A stretch of DNA of 64,000 nucleotides from the NCBI RefSeq assembly GCF_018139985.1, contig NZ_JAGSOU010000001.1, positions 124,001 to 188,000 of the forward strand, given 5' to 3'. Position 1 is the first letter of the stretch. The number at the start of each line of letters is the position of its first letter. Shown one piece after another: positions 34,501 to 42,162 of this stretch. This DNA comes from Actibacterium sp. MT2.3-13A (GTDB lineage: Bacteria > Pseudomonadota > Alphaproteobacteria > Rhodobacterales > Rhodobacteraceae). The notes beneath the pieces are model-generated. The model ran no database searches and was not told where the DNA came from. It saw nothing but the letters and a program-made list of their open reading frames with translations. Made by a program: the position numbers and the translations under genes.

Positions 34501-36108
34501 GCTGAAGTTCTGGCGGAAGAAGTGGCTCAGCGGGCGGTATTTCTCCGACAGCACCGCCGATGGCGTGTCGTCACCCATGGAGGCGATCGCCTCCTTCCCG
34601 TCCTCGGCCATCGGCGCCAGGATCTGTTCCAGCTCCTCGATCGAGTAGCCGGCAGCAATCTGGCGCTTGCGCAGCTCGGGCCCGGAATGGATCGCGGTCT
34701 CGGTGATGGCGGCCAGCGCCTCGTCGAGGTCGTTGATCTTGCCGACCCATTCGCCGAAGGGCTGGGCATTGGCCAGCTTGTCTTTGATCTCGGTGTCGTG
34801 GAACAGCTGGCCGTCGGCCATGTCCACCGCGATCAGCTGGCCCGGGCCCAGCGCGCCCTTCTCGCGCACCGTGGCCTCCTCGGTGGGCACCATGCCCGCT
34901 TCGGAGCCGGCGATCAGCAGGCCGTCGCCGGTGACGACATAGCGCATCGGGCGCAGGCCGTTGCGGTCGAGGCCGGCGCAGACCCAGCGGCCGTCGGTCA
35001 TGGCCAGCGCCGCCGGGCCGTCCCAAGGCTCCATCACGCTGTTGCAGTAGGAATACATGTCGCGCCAGGCCTGCGGCAGTTCCACCGCCTGCTTCGACCA
35101 GCTTTCGGGGACCAGCATGGTCTTGGCCATCGGCGCGTTGCGGCCGGCGCGCACCAGCACCTCGAACACCGCGTCCAGCGCCGCCGAGTCCGAGCTGCCG
35201 CCGGGCACGATCGGCTTGATGTCCTCGGCCATGTCGCCGAAGGCGGCGGAGGCCATGCGGATCTCGTGGCTCTTCATCCAGTTCAGGTTGCCCTTCAGCG
35301 TGTTGATCTCGCCGTTATGGGCGAGCATGCGGAAAGGCTGCGCCAGCCACCACTGCGGGAAGGTGTTGGTCGAATAGCGCTGGTGATAGATCGCGAAGGC
35401 CGATTCGAAACGCTCGTCCTTCAGGTCGGGGTAGAACTCGGCCACCTGCTCGGCCAGCATCATGCCCTTGTAGATGATCGAGCGGCACGACAGCGAGCAC
35501 AGGTAGAGCCCCGAGATGCCCTCGGCGGCGGCTGCCTTCTCGATGCGGCGGCGGATGACGTAGAGCTCGCGCTCGAAGGTCTCTTCGTCCACGCCCTTGG
35601 AGTTCGAGATCAGGATCTGCTCGATCTCCGGCCGGGTGGCGTTGGCCTTGTCGCCCAGCACCTCGATGTTCACCGGGACGTGGCGCCAGCCGTAGATGTA
35701 ATAGCCCATCCGCAGCACTTCGGATTCGACGATCGTGCGGCAGGTCTCCTGGGCGTTGAAATTGGTCCGCGGCAGAAACACCTGGCCGACCGCGATCAGC
35801 TGGTCCATCTTCGGCTCGTGGCCGGTGCGGCGGATCTGGTCGTAGAAGAAGGGCACCGGGATCTGCACATGGATGCCCGCGCCGTCGCCGGTCTTGCCGT
35901 CGGCGTCGACCGCGCCGCGGTGCCAGACCGCCTTAAGCGCGTTGATGCCGTTCTCCACCACCCGGCGCGAGGGCTTGCCGTCGATGGAAACCACCAGCCC
36001 CACGCCGCAGGACGAATGCTCGTCCCCGTCGCGGTAGAGGCTGTTCTCGGCCATCCACTTGCGCTTGGCTTCTTCGGCGGCGGCCCAGTTGGCGTCGTAT
36101 TTGGTCAT
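31570..36108 (-). CDS. gltB: glutamate synthase (NADPH) large subunit
   Basis: GltB transfers the amide nitrogen of glutamine to 2-oxoglutarate and, with GltD, yields two glutamates. The 1512-residue precursor has a 33-residue propeptide then Cys34 in EHSSCGVG, the N-terminal nucleophile of the amidotransferase domain. The FMN-binding synthase domain has SGHNGGTGASPATSIK, the 3Fe-4S site lies in CIMVRQCQSNTCPVGVC, and the C-terminal beta-helix follows. GAAGGG precedes ATG 36108. It lies 144 bases after gltD, with an 11-base repeat array in that gap. Confidence 0.98.
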   Translation of the reverse strand: MTKYDANWAAAEEAKRKWMAENSLYRDGDEHSSCGVGLVVSIDGKPSRRVVENGINALKAVWHRGAVDADGKTGDGAGIHVQIPVPFFYDQIRRTGHEPKMDQLIAVGQVFLPRTNFNAQETCRTIVESEVLRMGYYIYGWRHVPVNIEVLGDKANATRPEIEQILISNSKGVDEETFERELYVIRRRIEKAAAAEGISGLYLCSLSCRSIIYKGMMLAEQVAEFYPDLKDERFESAFAIYHQRYSTNTFPQWWLAQPFRMLAHNGEINTLKGNLNWMKSHEIRMASAAFGDMAEDIKPIVPGGSSDSAALDAVFEVLVRAGRNAPMAKTMLVPESWSKQAVELPQAWRDMYSYCNSVMEPWDGPAALAMTDGRWVCAGLDRNGLRPMRYVVTGDGLLIAGSEAGMVPTEEATVREKGALGPGQLIAVDMADGQLFHDTEIKDKLANAQPFGEWVGKINDLDEALAAITETAIHSGPELRKRQIAAGYSIEELEQILAPMAEDGKEAIASMGDDTPSAVLSEKYRPLSHFFRQNFSQVTNPPIDSLREYRVMSLKTRFGNLKNVLDEDSSQTEILTLESPFVGNAQFAEMVKHFNAPMAEIDCTFPAGSGPDALRKGLERIRAEAEDAVRSGAGHLVLSDMAQGEDRVPMPMILATSAVHSWLTRKGLRTFTSLNVRSAECIDPHYFAVLIGCGATTVNAYLAEDSLADRIQRGLLDCSLTEAVARYRKAIDAGLLKIMSKMGISVISSYRGGLNFEAVGLSRAMCAEYFPGMHSRISGIGVSGIQRKLEQVHAQGWKGGASVLPVGGFYKARRSGEKHAWEAQTMHLLQSACDRASYETWKQFSAAMRANPPIHLRDLLDIKPIGKAIPIEEVESITSIRKRFVTPGMSLGALSPEAHKTLNVAMNRIGAKSDSGEGGEDPAHFHPEPNGDNPSAKIKQVASGRFGVTAEYLNQCEELEIKVAQGAKPGEGGQLPGLKVTDLIARLRHSTKGVTLISPPPHHDIYSIEDLAQLIYDLKQINPRAKVTVKLVAASGVGTIAAGVAKAKADVILISGHNGGTGASPATSIKFAGLPWEMGLTEAHQVLAMNNLRERVTLRTDGGLRTGRDIVMAAMMGAEEYGIGTAALIAMGCIMVRQCQSNTCPVGVCTQDERLRAKFTGSADKVVNLITFYAQEVREILASIGARSLDDVIGRADLLTQVSRGSAHLDDLDLNPLLITVDGADKISYDRNKPRNVVPDTLDAEIVRDAHRFLEDGEKMQLSYAVRNTLRTIGTRTSSHIVKRFGMRNSLQPDHLTVKLTGSAGQSLGAFAAPGLKLEVSGDANDYVGKGLSGGTIVVRPPMASPLVASENTIIGNTVLYGATDGYLFAAGRAGERFAVRNSGAKVVIEGCGSNGCEYMTGGVAVILGSIGANFGAGMTGGMAYLYDPEGTAMEMMNLETLVTCPVTVDVWEAELKGLIERHAAETRSRKAADILQHWDLEKDKFIQVCPKEMLAHLAHPLGIEEKAVPAE

Positions 36109-36199
36109 GGTCTCAACCCTTCGTTCAGCAGATGGGCCAATGGTGCTGCCCTGCTCACCTGCGTTAATCTCGGAGAGGCTGTCCCGGCGCGTATCGGAC

Positions 36200-36228
36200 T
36201 CATATGAAATTCATATGGCGTTCATATC
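36200..36228. repeat. three 11-base direct repeats, TCATATG, before gltB
   Basis: TCATATG at 36200-36206 and 36211-36217 and TCATATC at 36222-36228 recur every 11 bases, one helical turn, in an otherwise GC-rich gap. The array is about 95-120 bases upstream of gltB on the minus strand and just after gltD. The phasing suggests binding of a multimeric regulator on one DNA face, or an embedded promoter. No regulator can be named. Confidence 0.6.
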
Positions 36229-36252
36229 GCGCGGGACCGGCCCGGTCTCGTG

Positions 36253-37686
36253 TTACTCGGCCGCCACCTGCGCCGGCTGTTCCAGATAGCTCAGGATGCT
36301 CTCGGCCGCCTCGCGCCCGTCACGGATCGCCCAGACCACCAGGCTGGCGCCGCGCACGATGTCGCCCACGGCATAGACGCCCGGCAGGCTGGTCGCGTGG
36401 CTGCGGAAATCGGCCTTCACGGTGCCCCAGCGGGTGACTTCCAGCGCCTCTTCGCCCCACAGCGTCGGCAGGTCCTCGGGCTCGAAACCCAGCGCCTTGA
36501 TCACCAGCTCGGCGTCCTCGACGTAATCCGCGCCCTCGATCAGCTCGGGGGTCTGGCGGCCGCTGGCATCCGGCGCGCCGAGGCGCATCTTCTGCACCAT
36601 CACGCCGCTGACCGGGTCGCCGGAGAAGCCCTTGGGCGCGGCGAGCCAGACGAATTCCACGCCTTCCTCCTCGGCGTTCTGCACCTCGCGCTGCGAGCCG
36701 GGCATGTTGGCGCGGTCGCGACGATAGAGGCATTTCACGCTGGTCGCGCCCTGCCGGATCGCGGTCCGCACGCAGTCCATCGCGGTGTCGCCGCCGCCGA
36801 TCACCACCACGCGCTTGCCTTCGGCGTTCAGCTCGCCCGAATCGAATTCCGGCACCTCGTCGCCGAAGCTGATGCGGTTGGAGGCGGTCAGGTAGTCGAT
36901 CGCGCGCACGATGCCCGCGGCGCCCGCGCCGGGGCCCTTCAGGTCGCGCGTCTTGTAGACGCCGGTGGCGATCAGAACCGCGTCATGCTTGCCGCGGATC
37001 GCATCGAAGCTGATGTCCACGCCGACGTTGCAGTTCAGCACGAACTCGACCCCTGCCTTCTCCAGCTGCTCGACGCGGCGCATCACCACGTCCTTCTCCA
37101 GCTTGAAGCCGGGGATGCCGTAGGTCAGCAGCCCGCCCGCGCGGTCGTAGCGGTCATAGACCGTGACCTGCACGCCGGCGCGCCGCAGCGCGTCCGCCGC
37201 CGCCAGCCCGCCAGGGCCGGCGCCGATGATGGCCACGCTTTCGCTGCGCTCCGCATGGGGCGCGATGGGCTGAACCCAGCCGTTCTCCCAGGCGGTGTCG
37301 GTGATGTATTTCTCGACCGCGCCGATGGTGACGGTGCCGTGGCCGGACTGTTCGATCACGCAATTGCCTTCGCACAGGCGGTCCTGCGGGCAGATCCGGC
37401 CGCAGATCTCGGGGAAGGTGTTGGTCGCCTGGCTCATCTCGTAGGCTTCCTGCAGCCGCCCCTCGGCGGTCAGGCGCAGCCAGTCCGGGATGTTGTTGTG
37501 CAGCGGGCAATGCGACTGGCAATAGGGCACGCCGCATTGCGAGCAGCGGCTCGCCTGGGTCTTGGCCTTCTCGTCGGCGAATTCCGCGTAGATCTCGTGA
37601 AAGTCCTGCGCGCGCAGATTCGGGGGACGCTTTTCGGGCATCTCCTTTTCGACTGTCACGAACTGGAGCATTTTCTGCTTCGACAT
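36253..37686 (-). CDS. gltD: glutamate synthase small subunit
   Basis: GltD oxidises NADPH and passes electrons through FAD and 4Fe-4S clusters to GltB. The 477-residue protein has the N-terminal cysteine motifs CSQCGVPYCQSHCPLHNNIP and CGRICPQDRLCEGNC, FAD-binding GAGPGGLAAADALRRAG, and NADPH-binding GGGDTAMDCVRTAIRQGA. The C-terminal FAD contact is VYAVGDIVRGASLV. Here gltD precedes gltB, the reverse of the enteric order. GGAGAATTCC precedes ATG 37686. Confidence 0.97.
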   Translation of the reverse strand: MSKQKMLQFVTVEKEMPEKRPPNLRAQDFHEIYAEFADEKAKTQASRCSQCGVPYCQSHCPLHNNIPDWLRLTAEGRLQEAYEMSQATNTFPEICGRICPQDRLCEGNCVIEQSGHGTVTIGAVEKYITDTAWENGWVQPIAPHAERSESVAIIGAGPGGLAAADALRRAGVQVTVYDRYDRAGGLLTYGIPGFKLEKDVVMRRVEQLEKAGVEFVLNCNVGVDISFDAIRGKHDAVLIATGVYKTRDLKGPGAGAAGIVRAIDYLTASNRISFGDEVPEFDSGELNAEGKRVVVIGGGDTAMDCVRTAIRQGATSVKCLYRRDRANMPGSQREVQNAEEEGVEFVWLAAPKGFSGDPVSGVMVQKMRLGAPDASGRQTPELIEGADYVEDAELVIKALGFEPEDLPTLWGEEALEVTRWGTVKADFRSHATSLPGVYAVGDIVRGASLVVWAIRDGREAAESILSYLEQPAQVAAE

Positions 37687-37749
37687 GGCGGAATTCTCCT
37701 GGCTAACCGAATCCGCGCCCGTAATACGGCGTGTCTGCGGAAAAGAAAA

Positions 37750-37842
37750 GTCAGTTGTGCTGACCTAAATGCACACTTAGGCACGTCAAGAGACGTCCAT
37801 ATCGCCGCATCGCGGTGTTATTAGGTCAATATACTTTACCTA
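37750..37842. promoter_or_regulatory. cluster of four short inverted repeats between gltD and uppP
   Basis: The AT-rich gap holds GTCAG-N5-CTGAC (37750-37764), CCTAA-N8-TTAGG (37764-37781), ACGTC-AAGA-GACGT (37783-37796) and TAGGT-N11-ACCTA (37822-37842). The first two share a base. Such clustering in the gltD 5' region suggests operators for nitrogen control, but arms of five bases could arise by chance. Promoters for both divergent genes must lie here; I found no clear pair. Confidence 0.45.
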
Positions 37843-37907
37843 TTTACCTGCTTTCCATTGAGAATCACCTCGCTAGGATGCCCGCAGTTTGACCGATCCG
37901 GGCGCTC

Positions 37908-38711
37908 ATGTCTCTGTTCCACCTCCTCCTCGTCGCCGTGATCCAGGGCCTGACCGAGTTTCTGCCGGTCTCCTCCTCGGGTCATCTGATCCTGTTGCCC
38001 AACCTCACGGGGCTGGAGGACCAGGGCCTGGTGATCGACGTCGCCGTGCATGTCGGCACGCTGCTGGCGGTAATCCTCTATTTCCATCGCGACGTCTCGG
38101 CCGCCTTCCTGGGGCTCGGCCGCCTGATGCGCGGGCGCATGGACACGCCGGGGGCGCGGCTCGCCTTCCTGCTGATCGTCGCCACCGTGCCGGTGGTCCT
38201 GATCGGGCTGGTGCTGAACCTGACCGGGCTGGAGGAGGCCATGCGCTCCACCACCGTCATCGGCTGGACGATGCTGATCTTCGGCCTCGTCCTCTACTGG
38301 GCCGACCAGAAGGGCCCCGCCACCCGCCGCGCCGGGGAGTGGACGCTGCGCGACGCCATCGTCATGGGGCTGTGGCAGGCGGTGGCGCTGATCCCGGGCA
38401 CCTCGCGATCGGGGATCACCATCACCGGCGCGCGGCTCTTGGGGTTCGAGCGCAGCGATGCCGCCAAGATCTCCATGCTGATGTCGATCCCCACCATCGC
38501 CGCCTCGGGCGTCCTGCTGGGGGCCGAGGTTGCCGTGACCGCCGACGCAGACGCCGCCCGCGACGGGGCGATCGCGGCGGGTTTCGCCTTTGTCTCGGCG
38601 CTGCTGGCGCTGACCCTGATGATGCGGCTGCTGCGCAGCGTCAGCTTCACGCCCTACGTCATCTACCGGGTGATCCTGGGCGTGGTGCTGCTGGCGCTCG
38701 CCTACGCCTGA
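37908..38711 (+). CDS. uppP: undecaprenyl-diphosphate phosphatase
   Basis: This membrane enzyme recycles undecaprenyl diphosphate to the phosphate carrier for peptidoglycan and O-antigen, and overexpression gives bacitracin resistance. The 267-residue protein has the family blocks QGLTEFLPVSSSGHLIL near the N-terminus and ALIPGTSRSGITITGARLLG in the second half. It has about eight helices and the usual length. It is divergent from gltD and converges on the NDUFA9-like gene with 2 bases between stops. Confidence 0.96.
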   Translation: MSLFHLLLVAVIQGLTEFLPVSSSGHLILLPNLTGLEDQGLVIDVAVHVGTLLAVILYFHRDVSAAFLGLGRLMRGRMDTPGARLAFLLIVATVPVVLIGLVLNLTGLEEAMRSTTVIGWTMLIFGLVLYWADQKGPATRRAGEWTLRDAIVMGLWQAVALIPGTSRSGITITGARLLGFERSDAAKISMLMSIPTIAASGVLLGAEVAVTADADAARDGAIAAGFAFVSALLALTLMMRLLRSVSFTPYVIYRVILGVVLLALAYA

Positions 38712-38713
38712 TA

Positions 38714-39697
38714 CTAGACCTTCAGGTTCTTGGCCGAGGCGGTGATGTCGTCATATTGCCCCTGCGGGCGGAACCGCCACAGGTAGCCGGGCAGGACCGC
38801 GCCCATCGCCGTGGGGACGATGCCCAGATCGGCAAAGCCGCGGGCGCCCACCGACACCACGTTGTCGCGGCCCAGGTTCTTCACCTGGTCGCGGGTCAGC
38901 ATACCGTTGCGGATCAACCCAAGCGATGCCGCCTGCGCCATGTCGAAGCCCGCGGCCATGATCCGGGCCAGCCGGAAGGGAATGTTCACCACGGCGCGCT
39001 TGCGGTGGATCACCGCGCACATACGCTGCATCAGCGCGCGGAAGCTCTCCACATCCGGCCCGCCCAGTTCGTAGATGCCCGGCGCGGCCTCGCCCTGCGC
39101 GGCCTTGGCCGCGGCGGCGGCCACGTCATCGACATAGACCGGCTGAAACCTGGTCTCCGCCCCGACGACAGGCAGAAGGTAGCCCCAGCGCGCCATGCCG
39201 GCAAAGCGGTTGAAGAACCGATCCTCCGACCCGAAGATCACCGAGGGGCGCAGGATCACCGCCCCGGGGAAGGCCGCCAGCACGCCCGCCTCGCCCTCGG
39301 CCTTGGACCGCGCATAGGCGCTGTCCGCCTCGGCATCGGCGCCGATGGCCGAGATATGCACCAGATGGGAAACGCCCTTCTCGGCGGCGATGCGGGCGAT
39401 TCGCGCCGCGCCCTCGGCCTGAACGGCGTCGAAGCGCTGCTTGCCCAGTTCGTTCAGGATGCCCACGCAGTTCACCACCGCGTCGGCCCCCTGCATGACC
39501 GCGGCCACCGAGGCGTCGTCGCGGATGTTGCAGAACACCGGTTCCACCTGGCCGACCGCGCCATAGGGCTTCACGAAGAGTGCCTCGTTCGGGCGCCGCA
39601 CCGCGACGCGGACCCGCCAGCCGGCCTTGGCCATCCGCTGCGCGACATAGCGCCCGACAAACCCCGAACCGCCGTAAATCGTGACGAGCTTGGACAT
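38714..39697 (-). CDS. NDUFA9-type NAD(P)-binding protein (complex I accessory subunit family)
   Basis: The 327-residue protein has a Rossmann start, VTIYGGSGFVGRYVAQRMAK, and the atypical SDR pattern of the complex I 39-kDa subunit group. These include NCVGILNELGKQRFDAVQAE, YARSKAEGEAGVL and RPSVIFGSEDRFFNRFAGMA. In alphaproteobacteria such proteins are linked to NADH dehydrogenase by homology and are near, or part of, complex I. No nuo gene is in the window. ATG 39697 has GGGAGAGG upstream. Confidence 0.88.
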   Translation of the reverse strand: MSKLVTIYGGSGFVGRYVAQRMAKAGWRVRVAVRRPNEALFVKPYGAVGQVEPVFCNIRDDASVAAVMQGADAVVNCVGILNELGKQRFDAVQAEGAARIARIAAEKGVSHLVHISAIGADAEADSAYARSKAEGEAGVLAAFPGAVILRPSVIFGSEDRFFNRFAGMARWGYLLPVVGAETRFQPVYVDDVAAAAAKAAQGEAAPGIYELGGPDVESFRALMQRMCAVIHRKRAVVNIPFRLARIMAAGFDMAQAASLGLIRNGMLTRDQVKNLGRDNVVSVGARGFADLGIVPTAMGAVLPGYLWRFRPQGQYDDITASAKNLKV

Positions 39698-39798
39698 CGA
39701 GACCTCTCCCATGGCTTAAAATCCGCTGTCTGAATAGCTTTCCCGCCCCCCTCAAACAAGCCGTTATCGGCAATCTGCATTTTCTCGCAGAAATGCCG

Positions 39799-39826
39799 TT
39801 GACACCACCTCTCAGCCCCATTACAT
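39799..39826 (+). promoter_or_regulatory. sigma-70 promoter of tRNA-Leu(CAG)
   Basis: A perfect TTGACA (39799-39804) and TTACAT (39821-39826) are spaced by 16 bases; TACATC with 17 bases is an alternative. The start near 39833 gives a leader of about 12 bases before the tRNA, consistent with a stable-RNA promoter. Confidence 0.75.
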
Positions 39827-39844
39827 CCCCGCTCCACGACACCT

Positions 39845-39931
39845 GCCCAGGTGGCGGAATTGGTAGACGCGCTAGCTTCAGGTGCTAGTGTCCGTATGGA
39901 CGTGGAGGTTCGAGTCCTCTCCTGGGCACCA
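39845..39931 (+). tRNA. tRNA-Leu (anticodon CAG), 87 nt
   Basis: The acceptor arms GCCCAGG and CCTGGGC pair, with discriminator A and an encoded CCA end. The anticodon stem CTAGC/GCTAG holds the loop TTCAGGT, so the anticodon is CAG and it reads CUG, the major leucine codon in this GC-rich genome. The long variable arm (about 39886-39903) and GGTTCGAGTCC T-arm confirm a class II leucine tRNA. Confidence 0.97.
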
Positions 39932-39954
39932 TCCCCATTCAAGCGGGGCCCCGC

Positions 39955-40566
39955 GTGGCGAGCACTCTCTATAAATGTGATCTTCCCGATGGGCTGGACC
40001 TGGGTCCGGTCGTGGCAATCGACTGCGAAACCATGGGTCTGAACCCGCATCGCGACCGGCTCTGCGTGGTGCAGATGTCGGGCGGCGACGGCCACGCCCA
40101 TCTGGTGCAGATCGAACAGGGCCAGACAGAGGCCCCGAATCTGTGCCGCATGCTGGCCGACCCGGATGTGCTGAAGTTGTTCCATTTCGGGCGATTCGAC
40201 ATCGCAGCGCTGCTGAACGCCTTTGGTGTGGTCACGGCGCCGGTCTATTGCACCAAGATCGCCTCGAAACTGGTGCGCACCTACACCGACCGGCACGGGC
40301 TGAAATTCCTGCTGCAGGAAATGCTGGGCATCGACATCTCGAAGCAGCAGCAAAGCTCGGACTGGGGCGCGCCGGAATTGACCGACGCGCAAATCGCCTA
40401 CGCGGCCTCGGACGTGCTGCACCTGCACCAGCTCAAGCGGGAGCTGGACGAGCGGCTGGCCCGCGAAGGGCGCAGCGATATCGCCCAGGCCTGCTTCGAT
40501 TTCCTGCCCACCCGTGCCAGGCTCGATCTGGCCGGCTGGCCCGAGATTGACATATTCGCCCACTAA
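39955..40566 (+). CDS. rnd: RNase D-like 3'-5' exoribonuclease (exonuclease domain only)
   Basis: The 203-residue protein is a DEDDy exonuclease: Asp23 and Glu25 in AIDCETMGL, Asp82 in HFGRFDIAAL, and Tyr149 and Asp153 in YAASDVLHL. It lacks the HRDC domains of full-length RNase D (about 375 residues), a short form common in alphaproteobacteria. It would trim RNA 3' ends such as tRNA precursors. It starts with GTG 39955 only 23 bases after tRNA-Leu with a weak Shine-Dalgarno. It leads into the kdsD-lpt cluster. Confidence 0.87.
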   Translation: MASTLYKCDLPDGLDLGPVVAIDCETMGLNPHRDRLCVVQMSGGDGHAHLVQIEQGQTEAPNLCRMLADPDVLKLFHFGRFDIAALLNAFGVVTAPVYCTKIASKLVRTYTDRHGLKFLLQEMLGIDISKQQQSSDWGAPELTDAQIAYAASDVLHLHQLKRELDERLAREGRSDIAQACFDFLPTRARLDLAGWPEIDIFAH

Positions 40567-40576
40567 GCAGAGCGGC

Positions 40577-41536
40577 ATGGACAAGACAGACCTTCTGAAA
40601 ACCGGCCGTCGCGTGATCACGCGCGAGGCCGAGGCGCTGGGCCTTCTCGCCGACAGCATCGACGGCGGTTTCACCGCGGCGGTCGAGCTGATTCTGGCCG
40701 CCAAGGGCCGGGTGATCGTGTCGGGCATGGGCAAGTCGGGCCATGTCGGGCGCAAGATCGCGGCGACGCTGGCCTCGACCGGGACGCCCGCGCATTTCGT
40801 CCACCCCGCCGAGGCCAGCCACGGCGATCTGGGCATGCTGGCGAAGGGCGACGTGGCGCTTGTCCTGTCGAACTCGGGCGAGACGCCGGAACTGGCCGAC
40901 ATCATCGCCTATACCCGCCGCTTCGGCATTCCGCTGATCGGCGTGGCGGGGCGCGCGGGCTCGACGCTCTTGCGCGAATCCGACGTGGAGATCCTTCTGC
41001 CGCCCGCGCCCGAGGCCTGCGAGACCGGCATCGTGCCCACCACCTCGACCACGATGACGCTGGCGCTGGGCGACGCGATCGCCGTGGCCCTGATGGAGCA
41101 CCGCCGCTTCACGCCCGAGCATTTCCGCGAATTCCACCCCGGCGGCAAGCTGGGCGCGCAGCTGAGCAAGGTGCGCGACCTGATGCACGAAGAGGTGCCC
41201 GTGGTGCCGAGCGGCACCCCGATGAGCGAAGCCCTGCTGACCATCAGCCAAAAGGGATTCGGCGTTGTCGGCGTGACCGACGCGGATGGTAGGCTTGTCG
41301 GCATCGTGACCGACGGCGACCTGCGCCGTCACATGGAGGGGCTGCTGGACAAGACCGCCGATCAGGTGATGACGAAGAACCCGCTGAGCATCGATCCCGA
41401 CGCGCTGGCCGAAGAGGCGCTGGCACTCATGAACGCGCGCAAGGTGACCTGCCTGTTCGTGGTCGCGCCCGGCGGCGACGGCCGCGCCGCGGGCATCCTG
41501 CACATCCACGACTGCCTGCGCGCCGGCGTGGCCTGA
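40577..41536 (+). CDS. kdsD: arabinose-5-phosphate isomerase (KpsF/GutQ/KdsD)
   Basis: The enzyme interconverts ribulose 5-phosphate and arabinose 5-phosphate, the precursor of Kdo. The 319-residue protein has a SIS domain (VIVSGMGKSGHVGRKIAATL, HPAEASHGDLGML, SNSGETPEL and the TTSTTMTLALGDAIAVAL block) followed by two CBS domains from about residue 205 to the end. GIVTDGDLRRHMEG is a clear CBS signature. It opens the kdsD-lptCAB-rpoN group and overlaps in space with the putative Kdo-glycan genes by function; kdsA and kdsC are not here. Confidence 0.95.
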   Translation: MDKTDLLKTGRRVITREAEALGLLADSIDGGFTAAVELILAAKGRVIVSGMGKSGHVGRKIAATLASTGTPAHFVHPAEASHGDLGMLAKGDVALVLSNSGETPELADIIAYTRRFGIPLIGVAGRAGSTLLRESDVEILLPPAPEACETGIVPTTSTTMTLALGDAIAVALMEHRRFTPEHFREFHPGGKLGAQLSKVRDLMHEEVPVVPSGTPMSEALLTISQKGFGVVGVTDADGRLVGIVTDGDLRRHMEGLLDKTADQVMTKNPLSIDPDALAEEALALMNARKVTCLFVVAPGGDGRAAGILHIHDCLRAGVA

Positions 41537-41541
41537 GCGCC

Positions 41542-42150
41542 ATGGCCTCTCGCGACAACGCCTATTCCCGCTTCATCACGCTGGCCAAGATCGGCCTGCC
41601 GCTGGCGGCGCTCGCGCTTCTGTCCACGCTGTTCCTGTTCTCGCGCAACATCGACCCGACCCAGTCGATCCCCTACGCGACCGTCGATGTCGAGGAACTG
41701 GTGCGCGAACCCCGCGTCACCGCGCCAAACTATTCCGGCGTTACCTCGGACGGCACCGCCATTGCGGTGCAGGCCAAAGCCGCCCGCCCCGACCCCGCGG
41801 GCCCCGGCCGCGCCTCGGCCGAGGCGCTGAGCGCGCGGCTCGATTTCGCCGATGGCAGTTCCGCCGACATCACCTCGGCCCAGGGCCGGGTGGATACCGC
41901 CGAGGGCCTCGCCTATCTCGAAGGCGGCGTGGTGATCGACACCTCGACCGGCTATCACATCACCACCGAGGCGCTGACCACCGCGCTGGAACACACCTCG
42001 GTCGTGACCGAAAGCACGGTCGAGGCCACCGGCCCGCTGGGCAGGCTCACCGCCGGGCGGATGCAGATCGACGAGGACGCGGACGCGCCGGGCCAGTATC
42101 TTCTGGTTTTCAAGGACGGGGTGAAACTGGTATACGACCCCGGCAATTGA
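41542..42150 (+). CDS. lptC: LPS export protein LptC
   Basis: The 202-residue protein has an N-terminal membrane anchor (GLPLAALALLSTLFLF) and a periplasmic beta-jellyroll. It links the LptBFG ATPase complex to the LptA bridge that carries LPS to the outer membrane. The sequence is divergent, as is usual for LptC; the assignment relies on the anchor, the strands DLDFADGSSADI-like (SARLDFADGSSADITSAQGR) and its position between kdsD and lptA. Five bases separate it from kdsD. Confidence 0.88.
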   Translation: MASRDNAYSRFITLAKIGLPLAALALLSTLFLFSRNIDPTQSIPYATVDVEELVREPRVTAPNYSGVTSDGTAIAVQAKAARPDPAGPGRASAEALSARLDFADGSSADITSAQGRVDTAEGLAYLEGGVVIDTSTGYHITTEALTTALEHTSVVTESTVEATGPLGRLTAGRMQIDEDADAPGQYLLVFKDGVKLVYDPGN

Positions 42151-42162
42151 TGGGAGCATAGC

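Noticed and set aside
31609-36207. Open frame of about 1530 codons on the plus strand
   Set aside because: It lies exactly opposite gltB and its product is His/Arg/Ala-rich low-complexity protein, typical of antisense frames in GC-rich DNA. gltB has full motifs.
36200-36228. CATATG repeats as a CRISPR-like array
   Set aside because: Repeats are 7 bases with 4-base gaps and there are no cas genes; a regulatory array is far more likely.
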